Made by a program: the position numbers and the translations under genes
Part shown: one piece after another, positions 1 to 10,775 of the stretch
How the letters are laid out: each line of letters starts with the position of its first letter
Numbering within the stretch: the first letter of the stretch is position 1
Notes under the pieces: model-generated
What the model was told of the DNA's origin: nothing
Databases searched by the model: none
The model's input: the letters and a program-made list of their open reading frames with translations, nothing else
DNA from: Pontederia crassipes
Taxonomy: Eukaryota > Streptophyta > Magnoliopsida > Commelinales > Pontederiaceae
Length of the DNA stretch: 64,000 nt
Direction of reading: 5' to 3'
Assembly: GCA_030549335.1 (NCBI GenBank)
Contig: CM060191.1
Coordinates: 1,803,001 to 1,867,000 of the forward strand

Positions 1-426
1 TAATTTGTTGATAAGAAGTGCTGCTACTTGCCTGATCACAGCCTTGTTGATACGAAGTGCTGCTACTCGCTTGATAGCCTTGCTGGGGATTGGGCTGATA
101 GAATTGCTGGTGATGGTATGGACCAGCACTCGGCTGACAGAATTGTTGATATGCATCAGGACTCGGCTGATAGAATGGAACAGGACTCGGCTGAAAGAAC
201 TGCTGATAGGAACTAGAACTTGGATGATAACCATGCAGATTATTTGGCAGAGGAAACATTAACGCATGTTGCTGCTGTTGATCTAAGCCTTCGTGAGTAT
301 ACAAGGCTTCCGGTGCAGGATATGGATCAAGATTCATATATCCCTGCAACTCAGCAGTTCTGCTACTGCTATCAACCTGTCCATGACCTTCCAATTCATA
401 GGAATCGTTCTTCACGTCCGTCAAAT
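1..426 (-). CDS. Last-exon part of a NAC-type gene (NAC A), cut by window edge
   Basis: One open frame runs from an acceptor at about 427 (minus strand ...catccaag) to the window edge with no stop. It reads LTDVKNDSYELEGHGQVDSS, then ELQGYMNLDPYPAPEAL, then a tail rich in Tyr, Gln, Ser and Pro with repeated YQQ, QPSP and SSSTSYQQ units. The LTD...GHG and ELQGY.NL.PYPAP motifs match the last exon of the NAC gene at 1980-3403 and, in part, that of the gene at 21558-23356. This assigns it to the same family although its NAC domain is outside the window. Such C-terminal regions in NAC factors usually act as transcriptional activation domains; here that role is inferred. The tandem YQQ units look like expansion of a short repeat. 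Confidence 0.72.
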
Positions 427-1800
427 CTTGGATGAAGAATGCTTAATTATCAGAATGATAACACTATACATGAGAAAAATGGATCGCATGCAGGTGGGAA
501 CAAAAAAGAAATGTCATCTCTCCACAAATAAATGTCTATTTGTAAAGATGTTAGAGTGCTCAATCGTGTCCTTTTGTGAGCCGTCAAATAATAATTGAAT
601 GGTGCTCCATATATATGGATTACTTTTTTATTCCACTTAATTCTTATTCCCTTTATAAAATTATCCTCGTTTTTTCATTATTTGAATGCATAAGTTTTGT
701 ATACGATTCATAAGAACACACAATAGTGATGAGAGTAGTTCTGCATTTAGTGTAAGGACAACAAATTTTGTTGTTCAAATAGTGAGAACCCTACTCAAGT
801 TACAACAAAAACATATATTAATTATTAAAGCACTTGTTTATTAAAAGTTTCAGACATCAAAGTTAAAAGTCATTCAAGACGACATAAATTAATGGAATGA
901 TAGTAAAGTTCATATTTAGGTAGTTTTTTTTTTATAGCCAGTAATTGCTAAGAGAAATATCATATAATTCAGTTAATCGTGTCCAGAATTTTTTTCTGCA
1001 GTGTTATTTTTGAAACTTTATTCATTTAAAAATTTAGAAAATTAATTGTGCAATTTTTTCAGTAATAATATCGAGAATATTACAGCTTCATTATTTTTCT
1101 TTTCTGTAAATTAAATTAAATGAAATTTACCAGGGATGAGTATTCCTCTCGTAGTTGGGTAAGTTTAAATTAAGGATAAAAATTAATCAGATAAGAAACA
1201 AAACAGATAGCTAAATTTTGAAATTAGATATGAAATTCTTTGAACTCTTTTGAACTCATAGATAAACTAAGACTATTTTTTCGGTGATAGATAAACTAGG
1301 ACTTTAATTTATAGATAAACTAAGATATATAAACTACGATAAAGTAAAATTAAAAGACTAGAGATAAATATTATTTATATATAACTAAATTGTAAATTAA
1401 ATATAAAATAAAAGTAAGATCATTTTAAACTCCTAAAAACCTAGAAAAGGAGTTATTTGTTATCAGGACAAAATTGTAGCAGAAATTAGCCCAAATTAAA
1501 TCATGTTATAGTTAGATAGAAGGGGAGATAGATGGTCGACAGCATAAAATGAACAAAATCAAATTTTTTTGAACTCAGAATTAATATTACAACCACGCGT
1601 TGCTAGTAATATATTTTAACTGTCTTGGAATATTAAAAGAGATCCTAGTGTCATATAAAATAATAAAGATAATTAAATATTGTAACTGGTGATAATTTAG
1701 TTAATTAATTTTTCACTTTATGTCGGATTGGACGTTAAGACTTTGTGTTGCATTAGAAATTATAAATTACTCCTAAGATAATTGGACACCTTAACTCAAA
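427..1800. other. AT-rich intergenic DNA between two divergent NAC genes
   Basis: The strongly AT-rich sequence has no convincing exon on either strand. The part nearest 427 is intron of the leftward NAC gene, because earlier exons of that gene must lie in this direction. I could not place its NAC-domain exons here, so they are either missing (a gene fragment) or too diverged to see. Short repeats of the type 'gataaactaagac' recur around 1260-1340. Confidence 0.5.
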
Positions 1801-1979
1801 CCTATATATTAGGACATCGTCTATTTAAACTCTTTCTCTCTCTCAATCCTATTCCGTCTCTTTCTCTGTCACGTTGTCTTGGTCTCCATCTCAATAGATC
1901 AGTCGTAAGATTTCTGTCGCATATTATTCGTTCGACGATATAATTAACTATGTTGTTATTATCAGATCAATCGTAGACC
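1801..1979 (+). promoter_or_regulatory. Core promoter and 5' leader of NAC B
   Basis: A TATA-like sequence (cctatatatta) starts at 1801. It is followed by a CT-rich leader (ctctttctctctctc at about 1828), a common plant 5' UTR feature. The coding start at 1980 sits in a good plant context (accATGGca). The transcription start is inferred to be about 30 bases after the TATA box and was not measured. Confidence 0.5.
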
Positions 1980-3403
1980 ATGGCAAAGAAAGTCGACGTG
2001 TCAGACATGAGCATCGATGCTTGTCATCATGACGTCGACGGAGGAGAAGAAAATAGGTTGCTTATGCTGCCGGCGCCGGCGTCGGTGTCGCCGTGGCAGG
2101 AGAAGATGAACCAAATAGTGGACGACGATGACGACGACGACGTCAGGCGGGGTCCCTTCGCGAAGTTCCCCATGGGGTTCTACTTCAAGCCCTGGGACAG
2201 CGAGCTCATCATTTACTTCCTCAGGCCCAGGCTCAGGGACCCAAACTGCAAGCTGCCCTTGGAAGTCTTTCACTACGTCAACTTCGCCGAGTACCATCCT
2301 CAAGAACTCGTCGGTATGGGAATTCTTCTATATTTTATCTATAAATTAATCAGCTCGATCTCTTTTTCTTACGCGTTTCTCAAATCATGGCCCTACAGAG
2401 AAATATTCGGACTATGGAGAGGACAGGTGGTTCTTCTTCACCAGAAGAGTGAGAATCCATGCAAAGGGAAGCCGGCCAAACCGCAAGACAAAGGACGGCT
2501 ACTGGAAGGCCACGGGGACGGAGAAGGCCGTCATCATCCGCGGGAGGATCAACGGAGTCGTGCGGGAGCTGAAGATTGGGTCGAGGAAAGTCTTGGTGTT
2601 CTATCAAGGCACGAGCGGCAGTTGGCAGAAGACCGACTGGACCATGCATGAGTACGAGAACTGTGACGTGTCCACGCCAAAGGAAGCAAAGGTATCCCTC
2701 GTCTTTTAAGTAACCAATTAATGCATGCATCGATCTCTAGTATATACTTTAGTTTTGTGATTCCTTAATTGTCGATAATATGTTTGCATATATATAGTTT
2801 ACGATTGCTAATCAATCGCTGATCGTTTACATTTGCAGATAGATGAATTGGTTTTATGTACAATTCAGATGAAGCAAGGATCATGTAGTAGAAATATTAG
2901 TGTTGCTCAGGAAGAAACCAGAAAAAGTGCAACGAGTCTTCCTGTAAATAGCAGGTCAAAACGCTCGAAACCATCCGAAGTCGAGAAGAACAGAGAGCTG
3001 ATGCAAGTGCCGCCTCCGGATGTTCCTGATCAATTCCAACATCAACATTATGGTGATGGTGGTGAGAATTCATATCTTTTTCACATACAATTTCTTTTTC
3101 AGTTTTCCGTATATATAATGTAGCACTGTTCTTAATAAATCATTATATATAAGATTGACTGATGAAGTGCTATTCCTCCTGGAAGATCATGGAAAGGCTG
3201 AGTTACAAGGATATACGAATCTTGTTCCATATCCTGCACCCGGGCCCATGCATATTTTTAATCAAGGCACGGATGCACAGATGCAAAGAACATTAATGCT
3301 CCCTCCTCCAACTAATCTGTTCCGTTGCCAGCCAAGTTCCAACGGCTCCTATCAACAATTTTATCGACCGCAGGGTACTCCAGTAATTCTACCAGGCAAG
3401 TAG
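1980..3403 (+). CDS. NAC-type transcription factor, divergent (NAC B)
   Basis: Four exons can be read: 1980-2313, 2399-2691, 2839-3061 and about 3168-3403, giving about 361 residues. The N-terminus carries an acidic run (IVDDDDDDDV, about 46-55). The NAC domain spans about 63-209: FPMGFYFKPWDSELIIYFLRPRL in place of the usual PPGFRFHPTDEELV, YHPQEL, RWFFFTRR, SRPNRKTKDGYWKATG (WKATG at 147-151) and DWTMHEY. NAC proteins bind DNA in the nucleus through this domain. The C-terminal half has ELQGYTNLVPYPAPGPM and a Gln/Pro-rich end typical of an activation region. Splice sites are GT-AG. The last acceptor is uncertain: the exon start conserved in two paralogues (LTD) is one base out of phase here, so I chose the next acceptor (gatgaag at about 3161-3167), which restores the frame. 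The function beyond being a NAC factor is not known. Confidence 0.85.
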
Positions 3404-3635
3404 CAGCAATTCTTATCAACGCGTTGCCGATGAAACAAGGTCCAATGTCCGGCAAGTCGGCTATCACCACCCATGTCCCGATGATCTAATTCAACAAGGA
3501 GAACCTGTGATCTAATTGTTATTGAATTGAATAGTGGAGATAGACATTTAGTTATCTTGTGTTTGACCATTAATCTCTCGAACCCATTGTGAATTATTAT
3601 TTATGGCGTATTGTGACACTAACCCCGTTGGCATA

Positions 3636-3865
3636 CACTACAAATTCTATATTACCGATGGTCGTTTATATATCCTTCATATTTTTCAACAAATTTTGCG
3701 ATGACTAAAAGCATCCTTTCAAAATAGAGGCGCAAATATTTTCCACGGTTTAAACCGTCACACTTTCGACAGCCGCACAACTGTCGCAGGTTTGCATAGC
3801 CATGCTCGTCGGAACTTTCGACGGTTGTCCAACCATCAAAAATTCACATGGCTACAATCATGAGA

Positions 3866-3917
<52 letters not shown>

Positions 3918-4480
3918 CACAACGTCAATTTCATATTAAAAGGATGACACTCCGATGGTCTTAGCCGTTGAAAGTTCCCACGAGTTTAACACCCCTTTGA
4001 ATTAAAGGGAGGCGTTCCCACGACTGCAGCTATAAGAAGTTTCCATGCCTGTAGCCGTGAAAATATAAAATAATGTTTTATATGTTAATGCCCATTCGAA
4101 TTAAAAAGAAGACGTTCCCACGACTGCAGCCGTCGGAAGTTCCCACGACTATAGTCGTCGAAAATATAAAATAGTATTTTACATGTCAACGGTCGTTCGA
4201 ATTAAAGGAAGATGTTCCCACGGCTACAACCATCGGAAGTTCCCACAGTTGTAGCTGTGGGAAATATATAATAATGTTTAATATGTTAAAGGTCCTTCCA
4301 ATTAAAAGGAAGGCATTCTCACGGCTGCAATCGTTGGAAGTTCCCACGACTATAATATCTTTCTTCGATTGAAGCTTGAAGGAAGCCATATATAAAAAAT
4401 TCAGTGTGCAACTTGAATAAGAATGAGATAGGATAGATTGTTTCCAATTAATCATTGAGGATACATAAACAAAGAAAGTA
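3636..4480. mobile_element. CACTA-type transposon remnant
   Basis: It begins with cactacaaattctat at 3636, similar to the CACTACAAGAAAA terminal repeat of plant CACTA (En/Spm) elements. The interior has many copies of ccacgactgcagccgtcgg-like subterminal motifs and a (TA)n run at about 3871-3911. No transposase frame and no matching right end were found. It may be the outer, interrupted partner of the element starting at 5287. Confidence 0.45.
3960..4365. repeat. Four tandem units of about 100 bp
   Basis: The anchor 'gaattaaa.g(a)agg.gttcccacg' recurs at 3999, 4098, 4199 and 4298, with a spacing of 99-101 bases. Each unit also holds cgtcggaagttcccacg and an AT-rich arm (aaaatataaaataatgttttatatgtt). 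Arrays of this kind occur in subterminal regions of CACTA elements. Confidence 0.75.
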
Positions 4481-4484
4481 GAGC

Positions 4485-4492
4485 AGTGAATT

Positions 4493-4525
<33 letters not shown>

Positions 4526-4549
4526 CTATGGGAGCTAGCCATGCCCGAA
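4485..4549 (+). pseudogene. rrn16: Plastid 16S rRNA gene fragment (nuclear plastid insertion)
   Basis: The stretch contains cttgtacacaccgcccgtca, followed by actatgggagctagccatg and cccgaa. The first part is universal to small-subunit rRNA. The 'ctatgggagct.gccatgcccgaa' part is the plastid version and differs from the mitochondrial and nuclear ones. Only about 65 bases near the 3' end of the gene are present, so this is a non-functional insertion. Confidence 0.9.
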
Positions 4550-4633
4550 TCCCATACGATAGCTCTCTGATTTGTTTACTCTTAATTAACATATTAGTAT
4601 TGCTTATAAATAATATTCCATCTATAATTCACG

Positions 4634-4707
4634 AATATGGACAGTTCCAATCAGATTACATTCTCGAACAAAAATCCATTTTTTGATTTATTTCATTTAT
4701 TCCATGA
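4634..4707 (+). pseudogene. ycf2: Plastid ycf2 fragment (nuclear plastid insertion)
   Basis: Reading from 4634 gives [14 protein letters not shown] followed by [11 protein letters not shown]. This matches the Ycf2 protein stretch [25 protein letters not shown] as I remember it. The match stops after about 25 residues. It is a fossil of plastid DNA with no coding role here. Confidence 0.88.
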
Positions 4708-4779
4708 GAAAAGCTTACCCCATCCATGAGTAAATATTTCATAGTAGGTCATTTATCACCACCAAAAAAAGACTGGGTG

Positions 4780-4820
4780 GGGCCTATAGCCTAGAGGATT
4801 AGAGCATGTGGCTACGAACC
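4780..4820 (+). pseudogene. trnR-ACG: 5' part of plastid trnR-ACG (nuclear plastid insertion)
   Basis: The sequence gggcctatagcctagaggat and the following tagagcatgtggctacgaacc match the acceptor stem, D arm and anticodon arm of plastid tRNA-Arg(ACG), with a few changes. The anticodon ACG is visible in ggctacgaacc. The match ends at 4820, before the variable loop and T arm, so no tRNA can be made. Confidence 0.87.
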
Positions 4821-5019
4821 CTGTTAATATAATATTTTATATTATAACAAATGATGACTACCTTGCTCCCGCACCAGCGATCCCACCATCTACGATACGT
4901 CTCACCCTTCTCATGATTTCCCCCTCTCCACCCACGGCAGGATCTGGCCGGAGACGGAGGCTGCAAGCCGCATCATCGTTGATGCAAGAAGTCGTCTTCG
5001 TGTGATCGTCACAACCGTT

Positions 5020-5286
5020 CATGGCCACATTCGATCATTCGCAGCAAGATTCAACCGTTCACAGCAAGATTCGACCGTTCACCATCATATCCGGTCATAC
5101 GCGTCCAGATCCGGCCGTTGACAGCCAGATCAGACCGTTCACGGTTGTCATTGCCATGAACGGCTAGATCTAGCTGTTCATGAACGTCACCGCCGTTCAC
5201 GGCCATATCCGGTCGTTCATGACGGTCACGACCATGAACGGCCAGATCCGGTTGCTCACGGTCGTCGCTGCCGTTCACGGCCATAT
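5020..5286. repeat. Degenerate minisatellite of 'gttcacggccagatccgg' units
   Basis: Units of about 20-35 bases built on 'ccgttcacggccatatccgg' repeat imperfectly across the segment. A minus-strand frame across it gives a repetitive peptide (DLAVHG / DMAVNG). I take this as a by-product of the repeat and not as a gene. Confidence 0.6.
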
Positions 5287-5929
5287 TACTACAAGAAAAA
5301 TCATTATTTCTTACGGCCAGAACCGTCGGAAAATGTGAGTAATCTGTCTAAACTGAAAGTTTGCGATGGATTTTCTGATGGGAAAGACCGTCAGAAAATG
5401 ACTCGTCGCAAATATTTTTCTACGGCCTAAGCCATGGCAAATTTTGTCATGGCTCAAGCCGTGGAAAGTTCCCACGGCTTAAGTTGTGGCAAAAGTTTTC
5501 CACAGTCCGAGCCATGGCAAAAGTTTCGACAGTTATCTACTTTTCCAATGGCCTCGTCCGTCGAAAAGGATTTTTAAAATATAAAAAAATTGAGGGAGTG
5601 AGCACCGTGGATGGAGAGAGCGTTGCCGAAGAGAGCGTTGTCGAAGGGAGTGAGCGCTATAAGAGAGAGCTCTGCCAAAGAGAGCGCCGTAGGAGGGAGA
5701 GAGCGCTGCCGAAGAGAGCGCCGTCGGAGGGGGTGAGCGCTGCCAGATGGAGAGAGTGTTGCCGAAGAGAGCACCGTCGGAGGGAGAGAGCGCCGAGGGA
5801 GAGAGCGTGGGAGGAAGAGGGACTTCGGTCGGTGACATTAGAAGAAAATGACGAATTTGCGACGGACATTTTTCGAAGGAAAAAAATCCTTCTCATTTAT
5901 TGACGACAGTTGCAACGGATATGAAACTC

Positions 5930-6597
5930 CTTCCGAATTACTGAAGGCCAAAACGTCCTTTGTTATTACGGACGGAAAATCACATCGATAAATTATCGAC
6001 GACGGAAATTTCGAAGGAAATATCCATCGGTAATTGTATTTATAACAATATATATGTAGTATAATATAAATATACATATTCAGTATTTTATTTACCATTG
6101 GTAATTTCGAAGGCACTTTTCTTCGGTAATTATCGATGGGTAATATCCTTCGAAATTACTGAAGGATTTGAAATCCGTCGATAATTTTGAAGGATATTAC
6201 CCGTCGATAATTACCGAAGGAAAGTGCCTTCGAAATTACCGAAGGATTTGCATCCATTGGTAATTTCGAAGGCATTATCCTTCGGTAATATATATAATAA
6301 TATTATTAATAAACATTAATAATAGTGTATGTATTGATATTAATTATATACATCCTTCTAAATATTATGTTATATTATAAATATTTTATGAAAATGGAAT
6401 AAAGAGATGTGTTATATTATAAACATTAATAATATACTATTTTATTTACTGAAGGGTGGTGCATTCGTAATTACCGAAGGATTTAGCATCCGCCGATAAT
6501 TTCGAAGGACATTACCCATCGGTACTTACCGAAGGAAAATGCCTTCGAAATTACCGAAGGATTATCCTTCGATAATTTCGAAGGCATTATCCTTCGG

Positions 6598-6636
<39 letters not shown>

Positions 6637-7290
6637 TTATTATTATTTTTAAACATTAATATTAGTATATGTATTGATATTAATTATATATATAATTACA
6701 ATCATTAGTAATATTATTTTATATTATAAATATTTTATAAAATTGGAATAAAAAAATGTGTTATATTATAAATATTAATAATATACAATTTTATTTACCG
6801 AAGGATGGTGCCTTCGAAATTACCGAAGGATTTAACATCCATCAATAATTTCGAAGGGCATCGCCCATCGGTAATTATGAAGGGTTACCCATTGGTAATT
6901 TTGAAGGACATTATCCGTCAGTAATTATTGAAGGAAAATGCTTTCGAAATTACCGAAGGATTTTCATCCATTGGTAATTTCGAAGGCGGTATCCTTCGGT
7001 AAATAAAATAGTATAATTTATTACCAATATTTATATATAATATTATTATTAAACATTAATAATATTTATAATATAATATTATGATTATTAATATTTTTAG
7101 TCGTATATGTTAATATTATATAATATTATAGTGTTTAATAATAAAATTTCTTATATAAATATTGATAAAAATACTATTATTTTATTTATCGATGGATATT
7201 TACATCAAAATTATCGACGGAGACTATATCCTTCGATAATTCTGAAGGAAATACCCGTCGCAAATTCTAATATTTTTCCGCCCAATTTTC
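5930..7290. repeat. Dense array of inverted ccttcggtaatt/aattaccgaagg motifs
   Basis: Motifs such as aattaccgaaggattt and their reverse complements alternate every 20-40 bases, so the region can fold into many hairpins. A longer unit of about 310-400 bases repeats three times. It consists of the motif block followed by an AT-rich arm with attattaataaacattaata and tgtgttatattataaatat; the arms start near 6280, 6595 and 7010. A (TA)n run lies at about 6601-6631. No gene is present. Confidence 0.75.
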
Positions 7291-7417
7291 CTTCGCTCCC
7301 GCACCCTCACTCTCCCTATATTACCTCCTCCACTCTCCAAATTTTCCATTCTCTTTCTCTCCTCCTCTCTCCCGACGGTCTCTATCTCTCCCCCTCTCTA
7401 TCTCTTCCACTCCCGCG

Positions 7418-8292
7418 TGTCACTCCTGCCCACTGAAGGGCGCGCCCCGAGCGGGCGTGGCCATGCGCGCGAGGAGGCGGGCGTGGCCGGGGCGATTCCT
7501 ACTCCTAGTAGGAATAGGAGTCGTCCAACACTCCGAAGGTCCGACGAGGAGGGAGGAGCTTCTGGAGATGAAGACTTGGACTCCTATCGTGAGTAGGAGG
7601 ACGAGCGTGTGGAGAAGTGCAGGATCGGAAGGATTCCTACTCCTAGTAGGAATAGGAATTCGGACCTCTCCTAGGTCGAGTAGGACTTGGGCGCGGACGG
7701 AGCTTCCTTCTGGATCGAGGGTCACTTGGAGATGAAGTCCTAATCATAGGAGGACTGAAGATGGGGAGAGGCCACAGGAAAACAGTCCTAGTCCTAGTAG
7801 GACTAGGACTTGTCCCGGCGGGCGCACCCGGGGCGCGCCCCGGACATGGCAGGGCGCCAGGAGGGCGGCCTGACTAGTTTGCCTTCAAGATGGACTTTGA
7901 AGGAGTGCTGGCCGAATTCTTCTAGGACTCCAAGGTTGCTGGATTTCTACTCCTACTCCAAGGAGGTTTTTTCTAGAGAAGGGCTTGCATGCCTAATAGG
8001 ATTAGGTCCTTAACTTAGACTAGGAGTTGTTTCTCTTGGGCACTATAAAAGGACATGTAATCAAGGCTTGTAAGACCATCCTGGACAATCTGAGATTGCT
8101 CAATAATATTCTCTAGTTTTCCTCTAAACTCTTAGCCTCCCTCTCTTCTTCCTGGGCGGGTGTTTCGTTGTGCATCCGGGGCGTGTACGGCCGGGGTCCA
8201 AGGCACGTCCAAACGACGGCTGATCGGCGACCGAGCAGGGTTCGTCGAGCCGCACGTCTGGTGTTTCATATCCGAAGCGTAAGGGCGTGACA
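7418..8292 (+). mobile_element. Solo LTR, probably Ty3/gypsy-type (875 bp)
   Basis: The ends are the inverted pair tgtcac...gtgaca, and cgcg is present immediately on both sides as a likely target duplication. A TATA box (tataaaag at 8044) lies towards the right, followed by a CT-rich leader, as expected for an LTR in plus orientation. The interior has striking cctactcctagtaggaatagg palindromes. There is no internal region and no second LTR, so it is the remnant left by recombination between two LTRs. It sits inside the CACTA element. Confidence 0.7.
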
Positions 8293-8765
8293 CGCGGCAC
8301 CAACTCCGACGACGGCAACTCCCGACTTCGGCGATCCCGGTCGTCGGCCGCCCTCACCGACTCTCTTTCTATCTCTCCCTTCTCGCTCTCGACTCCGGCG
8401 CCCAGTGCGGCCGGAGTCGGCCGCAGGCAACGGATCCGGCGCGCAAGCGTCGTTTCCAACCGCAGGCGGCGGATCCGTCGTGCAGGCACCGATTCCGGCC
8501 GCAGAAGACCGGATCCGAACCCTGTGCGCCGAATCCAACGCATGCGGCCGGATGTGGTCACCTACCACCGAATCCGGTCGCCTGCGGCTGGATCCGATCG
8601 CAGGCGGCCGGACCCGACGCCTACGGCCAGATCCGACTGGCAGGTGCCAGACCCGACATCTACGACCGTAATCGGCTCGCAGACGGTCGGACCCGACGCC
8701 TGCGATTGGATCTGGCATAGGCGGCGGATCGGGATCGCTGGCAATGGATCTGCCCGCCCGCCCGC
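8293..8765. other. GC-rich captured or repeated segment inside the CACTA element
   Basis: Units such as ggatccgatcgcaggcggcc repeat imperfectly. Several frames stay open only because of the base composition and give Arg/Pro-rich nonsense-like peptides. Similar GC-rich 'ggccggatccg' blocks occur at 21050-21310 and 25610-25970, also next to CACTA sequence. I see no real gene. Confidence 0.55.
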
Positions 8766-9116
8766 GTCCTAGGCCTCCTCCCCATCCCCTCCTGATCGGT
8801 AGCAGGCAGCCTATTTTTTTATATTTTTCAAAAATTTTCGACGGAAGTGTCCGTCGCACTCCGCCAGTGCGTGCGACGGGCACCGCTCGTCAAAGCCTTC
8901 GATCAGTGTCGCTCGCCAAAGGTTTCGACGGGTCGAACCCATCGAAGCCTTTGGCGGGTCCTCACTCGCCGAAGGTTTCGACGGGTTGAACCCGTCTGCC
9001 GAAGGGTTCGACGGGTTCGAACATTCCGTCGAAACTTTCGATGGATTGTCCGTCGAAACTTTCGATGGATTGTCCGTCGAAGTCGGTCGAAACTTGGGAG
9101 GGGGGAACACTCCTGC

Positions 9117-10435
9117 TATTGGATCTAAGTTTTAATGACATATAAAATTATATTTTGATGATATAAACCTCGAATGACTAAAGGTAAAATGCTAAAAAGT
9201 TTAAAGAAAAAAAGATAACTTTATGCACTACACTTTGATTAAATAATTGGCACTGATCTTATTAGTTTTTTATGAATAATTGTAGAGAATTATGTGAGCT
9301 TTCCATAGACTCTAAGATCATTTAATTTGGATAACTGTGCAGAAAGTTATGCTCAAAATAGTGTAGGGTGGTCAACTTGCCGGTCGAAACTATGAAGGCC
9401 GGTCGAAATAATTCGGTCGACCGATTTGAGATATCGGTCGACTGATCAATACATGAGCTGCCAAATTTATGTCGAGACTATACCGATCGATAGTGCGGTC
9501 GAAGCACCGGTCGACTAACCAGCTCAGCGGCTAGAAATCAAAATTGCGATACTGTACCGGTCGAGACATCGGTCGACAGTCCGGTCGATCGATCAAGTGC
9601 TGAAGCTGCAAAAATGAGCGCAACGGTCATATAGACCGATCGACAGGTTCATTAATGTGGTCGATCGATCAGTTGCGGCAAATGAGGAAAATGAGCCAAC
9701 AGTCATATAGACCGATCGACCGGCCCACAAATGCGGTCGATCAGTCCATTACTGAAATGAACAGTAACGACTATATTTCAAGGAGAAAAATGTGGAATTA
9801 ATTCTGGACGAATTTTCCACATACCAGAACCTATAAAAGGAGTGACAAGGTCAGAAGCAATACCATCCATCCAAGCATTGAAGCGATACTTCAAGAAATC
9901 AAAAGAATATCTTTTCCTTGAAGTTATCATTTCAGTTGTGCTCTTCTTTTTCTCTTCCACTCTTGTGAGCCTAGCATTGTAAAGAAAGAGAAATATTTTG
10001 TTCATAAAAATAGAGAGAGTTCATATATAAAAGAAGTTCTAAATCTTACCTCTTGAGCGAGAGAAATAGATTAGCTTCCTAGGAGGAAATGTTACTTTTC
10101 CTCTCGAAGCGGAGAAAAGGTGGTTGTGTACGGGCTTTCTTCCTTGCCCCATTTGGAACAAAGGAAATTCTAGTGGAATCTCCGACGATCTCGAGGTCGA
10201 GAGGTCGGAGCGGAGACGTAGGTCAAGGTGTGGCCGAACACAATGAACAACCATCCGTGTTCATTGTGTTTGATTTCTCTCACTCTCTCTCCCTCTTACA
10301 TTGTGTTTATAATCTGAATTGCAAAGGTTCTAAGAATCGATTTTGTGCTTTCGCGATGATTTTTGTAAAATCGATATTTTCGGATAAACACCAATTCACC
10401 CCCTTCCCCCTCTTGATGCCCTTTGGGATCCTACA
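9117..10435 (+). mobile_element. Solo LTR of an LTR retrotransposon (1.32 kb)
   Basis: The element is flanked on both sides by the 5-bp direct repeat cctgc (9112-9116 and 10436-10440). It ends in gggatcctaca. A TATA box (ctataaaagg) lies at 9831, followed by a leader. The left third contains many ggtcgaccgatcgac-like palindromes. No internal coding region is present, so this is a solo LTR inserted in the CACTA element. The family is not certain. Confidence 0.72.
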
Positions 10436-10775
10436 CCTGCCTCCGGCACGGCAGTCGGATTATGAACTTCTGACGGAAAAATTCGTCGGAAGTTCCGAAG
10501 GACATCCTTCCCTTTGAAACTTCTGACGGAATTTATCCGTAAAAAATTGTGAAGGCGACTTTTCTGTCGGAAGCGTCCGTCAAAACTTTGAGGACCGTCG
10601 ATAATTTTTTGCGATGACAAATTTTCCAACTAACCATATCCGTCGAAAAATCCCTCGCAAAGACATATTTGCCACGGATTTCAAGGTGAAATCCCTCGCA
10701 AAGACATATTTGCCACGGATTTCAAAAGTTTTGTGACGGATAAATCCGTCACAAAATCGCAATATTGTTGTAGTG

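Larger units (their letters stand above)
5287..10775. mobile_element. Non-autonomous CACTA element carrying nested solo LTRs
   Basis: The left end is tactacaagaaaaatc (5287) and the right end is attgttgtagtg (to 10775), which together resemble the CACTACAAGAAAA terminal inverted repeat of CACTA elements. Both ends are lined with many direct and inverted copies of cgacgg/ccgtcg and ccttcggtaat motifs, the usual subterminal binding arrays of this superfamily. No transposase frame was found, so it would depend on another element. Two solo LTRs lie inside and make it nearly 2.2 kb longer. The 3-bp flanks (tat and tta) do not match clearly, so the outer ends are provisional. Confidence 0.55.

Noticed and set aside
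4485-4549. Functional small-subunit rRNA gene
   Set aside because: Only about 65 bases of the plastid gene are present, flanked by unrelated sequence.
5051-5284. Repetitive minus-strand frame (DLAVHG / DMAVNG)
   Set aside because: It is the translation of a degenerate minisatellite, with no start context, splice signals or known family.
5930-7290. Possible CRISPR-like array because of regularly spaced motifs
   Set aside because: The motifs alternate in orientation with irregular spacers in plant transposon DNA. CRISPR arrays have direct repeats and occur in prokaryotes.
8124-8883. Several long Arg/Pro-rich frames on both strands
   Set aside because: The frames are open because of GC-rich composition inside transposon sequence, they overlap each other, and no domain is recognisable.
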